Shown here: positions 43,492-51,238 of the stretch, piece after piece
Layout of the letters: the number at the start of each line of letters is the position of its first letter
Position numbering within the stretch: position 1 is the first letter of the stretch
Origin: Aquimarina sp. RZ0
Lineage (GTDB): Bacteria; Bacteroidota; Bacteroidia; Flavobacteriales; Flavobacteriaceae
Direction: 5' to 3'
Length of the DNA: 52,344 nt
Assembly: GCF_008370685.1 (NCBI RefSeq)
Contig: NZ_VTZU01000048.1
Location: 1-52,344, forward strand
Position numbers and translations under genes: made by a program
The notes under the pieces: model-generated
What the model was told of the DNA's origin: nothing
What the model saw: the letters and a program-made list of their open reading frames with translations, nothing else
The model's database searches: none

Positions 43492-45219
43492 ATGCAAATT
43501 ACAGAATCCAAAATAGCTACAAGAGTTAAAGAATGGTTAACACCCGTTTTTGATAGCGAAACAATAGCTGAAATCAAAAAACTAGAACAAAATAATGTAG
43601 AAGCTCTTAAGGAAAGTTTTTATAAAGATCTGGAATTTGGAACAGGTGGTATGCGCGGTATTATGGGAATTGGCACTAATCGTATTAACAAATATACATT
43701 GGGAAAAAGTACTCAGGGACTGAGTAATTATTTACACACACAATTTCCTAATGAACAATTAAAAACTGTTATTGCATATGATTGCAGGAATAACAGTGAT
43801 ACCTTGGCTCAGGTTGTAGCTGATGTATTTTCTGCCAATGGGATAAAAGTATACTTATTTTCCAGCCTACGTGCCACCCCTGAACTGTCGTTTGCAGTAA
43901 AAGAATTAGGTTGTCATTGTGGAATTGTACTAACTGCCAGTCATAACCCACCAGAATACAATGGCTATAAGGTGTATTGGCAAGATGGCGGACAATTAGT
44001 TCCTCCTCAGGATGGCGAAATTATTTCAGAAATAAATTCATTAAAATATTCTGACATAAAATTTGATGCTGATGCGCATCTTATTCAAAAAATAGACACG
44101 GAAATTGATATTCCTTTTGTAGAAAACAGTGCTAAAAATGGAAGCTTTACAGCTACTCAAAAGGCAAAAGATAACACGATAATTGTATTTACTCCTTTAC
44201 ATGGTACATCAATAACGGCAGTTCCTCAAACTTTAGAAAAAGCCGGGTATACAAATGTACATATAGTAAAAGAGCAAGAAAAACCAGATGGTAATTTCCC
44301 TACAGTAAAATCTCCTAACCCAGAAGAACCTGAGGCATTATCCATGGCTATTGAGCTTGCAGAAAAAGTTAATGCAGATATCGTAATAGGCACGGATCCC
44401 GATTGCGATCGCCTGGGAATTGCCGTTCGCAATACCAAGAATGAATTACAACTATTAAATGGAAATCAAACCATGATCGTAATGACCTGGTTTCTATTAA
44501 AATATTATAAGGAGAAAAAAGGTATTAACGGAAATGAATTTATTGCTTCTACCATAGTTTCTACTCCTATGATGAAAAACCTTGCTGATGCATTTTCTGT
44601 AGAATACAAAGAAGTACTTACCGGCTTTAAATGGATTGCAAAATTAATAAAAGACTTTCCCGAAAAACATTTTATTGGCGGTGGCGAAGAAAGTTTTGGC
44701 TTTATGGTAGGTGATTTTGTAAGAGATAAAGATGCCGTTACTTCTACACTTCTTGCTTGCGAAATAGTAGCATATACAAAATCAAATGATAGCTCTTTTT
44801 ACAATGAACTTCTAAAATTATATACTGAATACGGTTTTTACAAAGAAAACTTAGTTTCATTAGTTAAAAAAGGTATTAAAGGAGCTCAGGAAATTAAGCA
44901 GGCAATGATTGACTTAAGAAACAATCCGCCTACATCTTTTAATAAAGAAAATGTAATATTAATTGAAGATTATCAATCTAGTATTGCTAAAAATATACAG
45001 GATCATACAGAATATCCTATAAATATGCCCAAATCTAATGTATTAATTTTCTATACAGAGGCAGGTAGTAAAATTGCAGCAAGACCTAGTGGTACAGAAC
45101 CCAAAATAAAATTTTATATTAGTGTACAAGAATCATTAAGTGAACCTTCTGACTTTGATACTGTACAAAAAAAATTAGACGATAAAATTGAAACTATTAA
45201 GGAAGAATTGCAATTATAA
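43492..45219 (+). CDS. Phosphoglucomutase/phosphomannomutase family enzyme
   Basis: I start at the ATG at 43492 (575 residues), as the 18 codons before it overlap a likely promoter (TATTTTTG at 43467-43474). The enzyme interconverts hexose 1- and 6-phosphates. The active-site serine loop is TASHNPPEYNGYKVYW, the metal loop is GTDPDCDRLGIAV, the sugar-binding loop is GGEESFGFMVGD, and the phosphate-binding loop is RPSGTEPKIKFYI. The length of about 575 matches the PgcA-type group of Bacteroidota and Firmicutes. It supplies activated sugar precursors for envelope and storage glycans. Confidence 0.92.
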   Translation: MQITESKIATRVKEWLTPVFDSETIAEIKKLEQNNVEALKESFYKDLEFGTGGMRGIMGIGTNRINKYTLGKSTQGLSNYLHTQFPNEQLKTVIAYDCRNNSDTLAQVVADVFSANGIKVYLFSSLRATPELSFAVKELGCHCGIVLTASHNPPEYNGYKVYWQDGGQLVPPQDGEIISEINSLKYSDIKFDADAHLIQKIDTEIDIPFVENSAKNGSFTATQKAKDNTIIVFTPLHGTSITAVPQTLEKAGYTNVHIVKEQEKPDGNFPTVKSPNPEEPEALSMAIELAEKVNADIVIGTDPDCDRLGIAVRNTKNELQLLNGNQTMIVMTWFLLKYYKEKKGINGNEFIASTIVSTPMMKNLADAFSVEYKEVLTGFKWIAKLIKDFPEKHFIGGGEESFGFMVGDFVRDKDAVTSTLLACEIVAYTKSNDSSFYNELLKLYTEYGFYKENLVSLVKKGIKGAQEIKQAMIDLRNNPPTSFNKENVILIEDYQSSIAKNIQDHTEYPINMPKSNVLIFYTEAGSKIAARPSGTEPKIKFYISVQESLSEPSDFDTVQKKLDDKIETIKEELQL

Positions 45220-45294
45220 CGTACTAATCGTTGGAATTCATATAAGATATAAACAGAGTTACTTTTTCATCTAAAGATTCTTTAACAGTATCAT

Positions 45295-45507
45295 TTATAT
45301 CATAAGCGCCTTATGATCTGTAAGTACTTTGGCTTTAAAATAACGACATTGACGATCCTTCCTATTGGTCTTAGTATCTTCTAAAGGAATGGATTCTGCC
45401 ATAATCATTACGTTTTGTTTCCCTACTGCACCACGACCTCTTTTTACTTTTTGTTTCTCTATTTCAGAAGATGCAGCCCTAAAATAACCTTCATCCATTT
45501 CAATCAT
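45295..45507 (-). pseudogene. IS1595 (ISXO2-like) transposase central fragment
   Basis: The 70-codon open stretch starts IEMDEGYFRAASSEIEKQK and continues KRGRGAVGKQNVMIMAES. It matches the beginning of the DDE domain of ISXO2-like transposases, where the first catalytic Asp lies in the EMDEGYF-type motif. Both ends are missing. It is a fossil fragment and not the same part of the protein as the remnant at 10681. Confidence 0.6.
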
Positions 45508-45521
45508 ACCTTCTAAAGTGG

Positions 45522-45683
45522 GCTGCCCAGAAAGCCGCTATGCTATATTCTTTCTTTGCTACTTGTAAAATTAATAATGTAAATCCCTATATCTGGCTGA
45601 AAGATGTGCTGGAAAGAATCCCAGAACATAAGGCTAATAAATTAACAGAATTACTACCGAATAATTGGAATAGCGCTACCTAA
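45522..45683 (+). pseudogene. IS66 TnpC C-terminal remnant, second copy
   Basis: The plus-strand frame reads AAQKAAMLYSFFATCKIN, NVNPYIWLKDVLERIPEHK and ANKLTELLPNNWNSAT, then TAA. It is the same IS66_C region as the remnant at 23698 but differs clearly in sequence, so it comes from another IS66 element. It overlaps no gene and begins directly beside the IS1595 fragment of the opposite strand. Confidence 0.68.
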
Positions 45684-45779
45684 ATAGCTCCAATATTTAT
45701 CCTGATTTTATAAAAAACTACTTTTTTTTAGGGTATACTTATCTGTAAAGTGTCTTTATAATGTAAATCAAGTATTAAC

Positions 45780-45809
45780 GTAAGCCTATGGCCATGGACA
45801 TAGGTTTAC
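45780..45809. repeat. Hairpin upstream of the 53-codon ORF
   Basis: GTAAGCCTATG and CATAGGTTTAC form an 11-bp stem with one G-T type mismatch and an 8-base loop (GCCATGGA). A similar hairpin follows the ORF at 46027-46052. Confidence 0.6.
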
Positions 45810-45841
45810 CATTATAATATATTAATCTTTAAATATTTATT

Positions 45842-46003
45842 ATGGGATTGAAAAGAAAAGCTTCAGAGATAACGCCAGACCCTACAACGTCAAAAAGACC
45901 TATTGATCCAAAAGGAATCATATTACCTAAAGGACCTAATCAACCAACTAAAAATGTAAATCAAACAACCAAAAGTAAAAAACGTCCTGGTCAAGTTAGA
46001 TGA
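45842..46003 (+). CDS. Possible small lysine/proline-rich protein (53 aa)
   Basis: The ATG at 45842 opens 53 codons, reading MGLKRKASEITPDPTTSKRP, then IDPKGIILPKGPNQPTKN, then VNQTTKSKKRPGQVR. The product is basic, rich in Lys, Pro and Thr, without Cys, Trp or hydrophobic helix. I do not recognise it. It has no strong ribosome binding site, which is common in Bacteroidota. It is notable for being bracketed by two similar hairpins (45780-45809 and 46027-46052) in an otherwise dead IS region. It may be a real small gene, a passenger of a mobile unit, or a chance frame. Confidence 0.4.
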   Translation: MGLKRKASEITPDPTTSKRPIDPKGIILPKGPNQPTKNVNQTTKSKKRPGQVR

Positions 46004-46026
46004 TTGGATAATAGAAGTTATCAAAT

Positions 46027-46052
46027 AAGCCTATATTCATGACCATAGGCTT
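46027..46052. repeat. Hairpin downstream of the 53-codon ORF, possible terminator
   Basis: AAGCCTAT and ATAGGCTT form a perfect 8-bp stem with a 10-base loop. It resembles the hairpin upstream of the ORF in both stem (AAGCCTAT) and loop (CATG). It also forms part of the truncated end of the ISAs1 pseudogene. Confidence 0.6.
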
Positions 46053-46496
46053 TCGACACTTCCGCTCTTTGTCACTATCAAAAAAGGTTAAATCATCAAT
46101 AATACTACACTTCCTTGTTTCCACACGTCCATGCCCCAAATCTTCATCTATACTGATCACTGAGGGCTTGGTAATGTTAAACATTTTTTGCACCTGAGTA
46201 TGTAATTCCTTTTGGTTGTCTTTTACTGCTAAAATATAGTCAGCCTCTTTAGCAATGATTTGTTGAGCTATCTCTGTTTGACAACCCATAGCATCAATAG
46301 CTACGCTACATCCTTTAATAATTAATAGTTCTAATAATTGGGGAATGGCAGTAATTTCATTACTCTTTTCTGAACAAAGAGATTGTCCTAAACATAGGCC
46401 ATTCTCTACAGCAAAAGCAGAAACCATATGAATAAGCGCTCTTATTGGAAGAGGTGTCATAAGAACCTCTTAAACGCTTGCCATCAATGGCTATTA

Positions 46497-46656
46497 TACG
46501 ATTTATAACTAAAAATTTCGCATATTCATCGTTTCTTTTTCCTTTCTACTTCGTTTAAAAAATAAACCGTAGCTATAGCTATGCTTGATTTTTTTGCCTT
46601 GCATAAAGAAAAAATAATTCAATGAATTTATACGAATTTTTTAATCACAAATCGTA
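46497..46656 (-). mobile_element. 160-bp palindromic mobile element, copy 4
   Basis: Identical to copy 3 and in the same orientation. It is flanked by TTA on both sides (46494-46496 and 46657-46659). It sits inside the ISAs1 transposase gene, and exact removal with one TTA restores the reading frame across the junction. Confidence 0.9.
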
Positions 46657-47319
46657 TTACTTCTCCATTGGAGAGTTCAGAAATTTCTTGTATCCAAAAC
46701 ATAAAGCAATGGCTAAAGACCTGATGATCCAATGCACCAAAAAACCTTCCTAAAGTATCGTGAGAAGGGATACCCGAGGTCAATGGGATATACTTTGTAA
46801 CCAATCTATTTGGGATTTACCAAACAGCTCTATTGATTTCCAACCATCAGAGCCGCTTACAACGGCTGCAATTACAAGAAAAACAATATCAATTAAAGGA
46901 TGTTTTAAATTCCCACGGTAAGTGGTACGAGGGTCTTCCAAATTGCTGAAATGTTTAATAAAACTATTGTTAAAACCTATGGAACATGCAGTAGCTATCA
47001 CTTTTTTTTATTCCAATAATGGAAATAGTGTGGCTATAGCCTTGGCTAATATACAATTATATTTTGAATGCGATTGCCCTGAAGAGTATCCTCTTAAAAT
47101 CCAAAAATGAGCAAAAAAACTAATCAAATTAGAGAATATAATTTATAAGATTTTTCTCTTAAAATTGAAAAACAACCCTTTTCCGACCGGACACAAAGTA
47201 GAAAAAATTTCATTTTTTTTACCTTTTAATTACTGAGCGCCATGAGATTGTGATTTTTATGATCCTTTTTATTACAAGATAAAAAAATCAAGTACCTGTG
47301 GAGGGGGATAAGGATAGAA

Positions 47320-48090
47320 TTAGGGGAAACATCGGGATAAGCATATTATTTTTTTATGCAATGACATTTCAAAGGCTTTGCAAATTTTCTGGATCATTGC
47401 TTTTGATCGTTTTAGAATAAAAAAATGATCTCCTTCTAAAAACTCGGGAACTACAGTATGTATCGTTTCATCATTCCACGCTTTTATTTGACCTATAGAA
47501 GCTTTATGATCTTCTTCCCCTATTTCTTTACTTCCTAAACAAACATATATGGGGATGGGAAGTGGGGTTTTTAATTTCTTATATTCATAGGATTCTATCA
47601 GTTCAAAATCTGACCTCAATATGGGGTAGTAAAATTCTAAAAACTCAGTAGTCTCTAAAACCTCTTGAGGTAACCCGCCTATTTCATGTACCTTTTTCCA
47701 AAATAAATTTAAAGGAAGAGCTCCCCAATTTTCACTTTCTTTGCTGCTTGGTGCTCCTCTTCCTGTAACATACAAACAACAAGGTAATGGCATACCCTCA
47801 GTTACAAGTTTTTTTGTTAATTCATAGCCCAACAATGTACCTAAACTATGCCCATATATCATATAAACCCCATCTTCAATATGAGGTAATAATTGATCAA
47901 AAAGATCATCAATTACATTTTTCATGGTGGTTAAAAAAGGTTTGTTAAACCTGTCACCTCTCCCTGGAAGTTCTAAAGTAACCCATTCAAAATCATCAGG
48001 AATATACTTTTCTAAATTCCTAAAACTAAATTTATTCCCTCCAGCAAAGGGAATCGCAATAATTTTATGTTTCAACTTTTTGTCTCTCAT
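47320..48090 (-). CDS. Type II thioesterase (GrsT/RifR-like)
   Basis: The 256-residue protein starts with KIIAIPFAGGNKFSFRNLEKYIP, the standard opening of external thioesterases of nonribosomal peptide and polyketide clusters. The nucleophile is Ser82 in YGHSLGTLLGYEL and the triad His is His222 in EGDHFFI. LELPGRGDRF is also typical. It removes wrong or stalled acyl groups from carrier domains. It is the last gene of the minus-strand cluster (NRPS end, MFS, monooxygenase, thioesterase), 72 bp behind the monooxygenase. The last 12 residues (ICLSRCFP) may be an extension into degraded DNA. Confidence 0.85.
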   Translation of the reverse strand: MRDKKLKHKIIAIPFAGGNKFSFRNLEKYIPDDFEWVTLELPGRGDRFNKPFLTTMKNVIDDLFDQLLPHIEDGVYMIYGHSLGTLLGYELTKKLVTEGMPLPCCLYVTGRGAPSSKESENWGALPLNLFWKKVHEIGGLPQEVLETTEFLEFYYPILRSDFELIESYEYKKLKTPLPIPIYVCLGSKEIGEEDHKASIGQIKAWNDETIHTVVPEFLEGDHFFILKRSKAMIQKICKAFEMSLHKKIICLSRCFP

Positions 48091-48162
48091 TTTTAAGTGA
48101 ACTTTTTTCTTATTAATACTCTTACTTACTAGTAAATTGATTTTTAATAGGATAATTCTTTT

Positions 48163-49227
48163 TCAAAGCGTTGAAGAAGATATAGGATTAAACGATTCTT
48201 TTAATACTTTCAAATTCTCTAAGTTTTCAATAATTTTATGAGCAGGAGGGCCGAAATCCAAAAGACACGTTATTTTATCTACACCAGCTTCTTGAGCGTG
48301 TTCTACTATTTCTTTACAGGATTCTTTATCTCCAATTAATCCTTTTGTATTGGCAAATCTGGTGTATAAAAAATTAACAAATTCATCAATATCCTCTTCG
48401 GTTAAAGAGTCTAGAGAAAATTTACTCCCTCTATTCTGAGCTAAACCTTTTAATAGTGAACCGTTTCGTTTTAAAAAGTCGCAATAAGGCTTTCTAGCTT
48501 CTTCCTTTGCTTGCTGATCGTCCTTCCCTACATAAGTATGGAGCATTAATGTTATTCTCCCTTCTTTGGGGTCTAGCCCATTTTCTTCTCTTGCTCTTCT
48601 GTAACATTGAATCTTCTCAGCTAGTTCCTCCATAGTATGATCTAGCAATGCAGTAAGGATATCATATCCTTTTTCTCCAGAAAGCTTAAACCCTTCCAAA
48701 CTATTACTTACTGTAACGCACATCGGAATCCTTTTCTGCACTGGAGTAGGATATATCTTAATGTCTACTACTTGTCCATTTCCTCCCTTACGCTGAACAG
48801 TCTCTCCTTTCCATAAGCGTTTAACCTGTTCGATATTTTTATACATAATATCATACCTTTGATCATAATTTTCAGGAAAGAAAATAAAATCATTAGGATT
48901 CCAGCCTGGGGCAATAGAAAGGGACACTCTACCATTAGATAAATTATCTACCATAGACCACTCTTCTGCAATACGTACTGGATCGTGAAGTGGAACAACA
49001 ACGCTTCCACTATAGAGGCGAATTCTTTTGGTTACTCCGGCTATGGCTGCATGCAAAATAGCAGGATTGTTATAGACACCTCCAAATTCTGTAAAGTGAC
49101 GCTCGGGTACCCAGATAGATGAAAAATCATTCTCATCTCCATAAATTGCACATTCCTTTACAAGATCATAAATATTACCTGTTAAAGAATCTTCGCTACT
49201 GGCGAAAAACATAAGTCCAAATTCCAT
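48163..49227 (-). CDS. MupA/Atu3640-type luciferase-like flavin monooxygenase
   Basis: The 354-residue enzyme has the bacterial luciferase (beta/alpha)8 fold. It begins MEFGLMFFASSEDSLTGNIY and continues with IWVPERHFTEFGGVYNNPAI, RIRLYSGSVVVPLHDPVR and GRVSLSIAPGWNPNDFIFFP, which mark the natural-product subgroup named after MupA/Atu3640. Members sit in or beside NRPS/PKS clusters and use FMNH2 and oxygen to hydroxylate or cleave carrier-bound intermediates. Here it lies between the exporter and the type II thioesterase. No carrier domain is fused to it; the reductase that supplies FMNH2 is not in the window. Confidence 0.87.
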   Translation of the reverse strand: MEFGLMFFASSEDSLTGNIYDLVKECAIYGDENDFSSIWVPERHFTEFGGVYNNPAILHAAIAGVTKRIRLYSGSVVVPLHDPVRIAEEWSMVDNLSNGRVSLSIAPGWNPNDFIFFPENYDQRYDIMYKNIEQVKRLWKGETVQRKGGNGQVVDIKIYPTPVQKRIPMCVTVSNSLEGFKLSGEKGYDILTALLDHTMEELAEKIQCYRRAREENGLDPKEGRITLMLHTYVGKDDQQAKEEARKPYCDFLKRNGSLLKGLAQNRGSKFSLDSLTEEDIDEFVNFLYTRFANTKGLIGDKESCKEIVEHAQEAGVDKITCLLDFGPPAHKIIENLENLKVLKESFNPISSSTL

Positions 49228-49430
49228 TGTATTCTTTTTTAATATTTTATTCTATTTATTATTGTACACAAATTCATTATTTATTATAGGCTCTTTTTTA
49301 AATAAATATTCTACCAGTACTCTATATTATTGCTCATACTATTCTCGAGGTATGATTTTATTCAGTGTAAACGTTCCTTCTCTTTTTAAAAAATAAAAGT
49401 TACGCCTCAACACACATAGTAAGGCTTTAT

Positions 49431-50720
49431 TTATTCACTAACTTTATTTTTATTCAAACTAATTTCTAATTCTTTTGCATATAGTATATCTATCGCTTTT
49501 ATCTCTTTATGGTCTTTAAAAAATAATGACAAAACAGCTATGATCAATCCCATAACAGCGAATAACATAAATATGGAAAATGCGACCTCTGATCCTGGGT
49601 AATATATTATATATTTAGAGTCCTTAAAAAGACTACCTAGTTTATCAACTATAAATCCAGAAAATAAAAATGATAATGGTCCAGCAATGCCCACAAACAA
49701 ACCAGTCATACCAGAGAATCTACCTAACATTTCTTCTGGAACTATAGTTTGCGTAAACGAATTATATAGTATACCGGCTATTGTGACTAATGATAGTATA
49801 ATGATACCTATAATTGTAATAGTGTATATGGTACCAGGAATGAAAAGAAACATGACAATCAATCCCATTACTCCATAAAGGGTTATTATAATTCTATTTG
49901 GAGAGTTAATCCCCTTTTTTTTGCTCATAATAACACTCCCAATGAACCCCCCAAGCCCTATAAAACCATAAACCAATCCAAGAACATACTCATCTGATAA
50001 ATCTAATAACAAGGGGGTTAATAGTACCATTAGTAATCCTAAAAAAAATGCACTGATAAAAGAAAACATCAAAATGTAAAGAAATCCATGTCGTTCTTTT
50101 ATAAATTTTTTTATTAATGCTATATCCTTTTTTATACTAAGAGGTTCTGAAGTTCTCTTGACAACAATAGAACCTAAAAAAACAAAACCTATAACGGATA
50201 TTGAAAAGGAGATAATATCTATTAAAAACACCTTTTCAATACCTATTAATTTATATAATACAGGTGATAAAATAGGGATACCTATCTCCATAATACCATA
50301 GCACATACCAACTAAAGACTGGGCTTTGATTAAGTTACTCTTGGAAACCAAAGATCGGGTAGCAACAAAAAAAGCTTGAAAAACAAACATACTCGATATA
50401 GATCCTACTCCTGCTACCAACATAATATGCCAAGGAACTAAGAGATCCATACGATGGAGACTAAATAAAACAATACTCCCAATACCTGCTGCGAGTTGAC
50501 CGTAAATAATCATCTTCTTTTTATCCCACCGATCTACTAAGCTCCCAACGAAAACAGAAAAAACTACTGCCGGAGCAGCTTCAAAAAACCAGATGGAAGA
50601 ATATGATAATACTGTAGCCCCTGGTTGATCCAATACCCAAATAGCCAATGCAAAATCTGTTAGATCTGTGCCCATCAAAGAAATCACCAATAAACCTATA
50701 TATACATAATACTTCTTCAT
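49431..50720 (-). CDS. MFS transporter, probable exporter of the peptide product
   Basis: The 429-residue protein has about 12 membrane helices. The loop after helix 2 is GSLVDRWDKKKMIIYGQLAAG, the MFS signature GxLxDRxxxRR in slightly changed form. The second half repeats the pattern less clearly (GFIVDKLGSLF). MFS_3-type proteins of this kind often export products of NRPS clusters and may also give self-resistance. It is transcribed in line with the NRPS end and the monooxygenase. The region is intact. Confidence 0.82.
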   Translation of the reverse strand: MKKYYVYIGLLVISLMGTDLTDFALAIWVLDQPGATVLSYSSIWFFEAAPAVVFSVFVGSLVDRWDKKKMIIYGQLAAGIGSIVLFSLHRMDLLVPWHIMLVAGVGSISSMFVFQAFFVATRSLVSKSNLIKAQSLVGMCYGIMEIGIPILSPVLYKLIGIEKVFLIDIISFSISVIGFVFLGSIVVKRTSEPLSIKKDIALIKKFIKERHGFLYILMFSFISAFFLGLLMVLLTPLLLDLSDEYVLGLVYGFIGLGGFIGSVIMSKKKGINSPNRIIITLYGVMGLIVMFLFIPGTIYTITIIGIIILSLVTIAGILYNSFTQTIVPEEMLGRFSGMTGLFVGIAGPLSFLFSGFIVDKLGSLFKDSKYIIYYPGSEVAFSIFMLFAVMGLIIAVLSLFFKDHKEIKAIDILYAKELEISLNKNKVSE

Positions 50721-50817
50721 ATAATACTTTAAATCTTAATACTTTTTCCTGTAATACAGCGATTTTATTAAAAGGTTTTGGTTACTGGTTTTGATTCTCT
50801 ATAGAATAAGCCCTTAA

Positions 50818-51062
50818 CTTGATTTCATTTGGTTGGCGATTTCTTCCACAAAAGGTTTATCTAATAGGTTAGAATGCATTACTCCTTCTATTTCATAAAC
50901 AAACACTCCTTGTGTCGTATAATTTAATTACTCCATCCGTAATCACGTTTTTCAATAGGTAGATCTGTAGTATTCTCTATATCTCTTATTACTAAATTTT
51001 CGGCTTTAAACAAGACAATTGGCGTATCTATTTTTTGATCTGGACTAGGGATATATTTCATC
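50818..51062 (-). pseudogene. Degraded C-terminal piece of an NRPS-type thioesterase domain
   Basis: Read on the minus strand: EMKYIPSPDQKIDTPIVLFK, AENLVIRD and EKRDYGWSN, then a stop; after a one-base shift near 50930 the text continues YTTQGVFVYEIEGVMHSNLL and DKPFVEEIANQMKSS, then TAA. The order PIVLFKAE, GW, and VEGVMHSNLLDKPFV is that of a thioesterase C-terminus, with the catalytic His in MHSN. The intact thioesterase of the NRPS lies just upstream (51239), so this could be a former second, tandem thioesterase domain or gene. The 51063-51238 gap shows no clear continuation. Confidence 0.55.
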
Positions 51063-51238
51063 TCGACTATCGTCAAATTTGGTTATTAATCATGTTTTTC
51101 CTTTTTTTAGTGTCTTTTTCTCTTTGTTGTCTAGAGGAATTAATCGGATTCTGATGTGGGGAATTTCTGCTAACGTTTTGAACTAATGAATTTCAGCCGT
51201 TGGTTACTCTTGGCAAAAATATGATACCTCGTTAGAAA

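Larger units (their letters stand above)
45996..47001 (-). pseudogene. ISAs1 family transposase, frameshifted and split by a mobile palindrome
   Basis: Read on the minus strand the pieces are: NNSFIKHFSNLEDPRTTYRG and VFLVIAAVVSGSDGW (47001-46784); after a one-base shift, LTSGIPSHDTLGRFFGALD to NGEV; then the 160-bp element (46497-46656); then IAIDGKRLRGSYDTSSNKSA; after another shift near 46440, IHMVSAFAVENGLCLGQ to DEDLGHGRVETRKC. These are diagnostic ISAs1 (H-repeat-associated) transposase motifs. Removing the element and one TAA (minus strand) joins GEV to IAIDGK in frame. The C-terminus is truncated near 46050. A probable terminal repeat (GCGATTGCCCTG) remains at 47070-47081. Confidence 0.78.
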
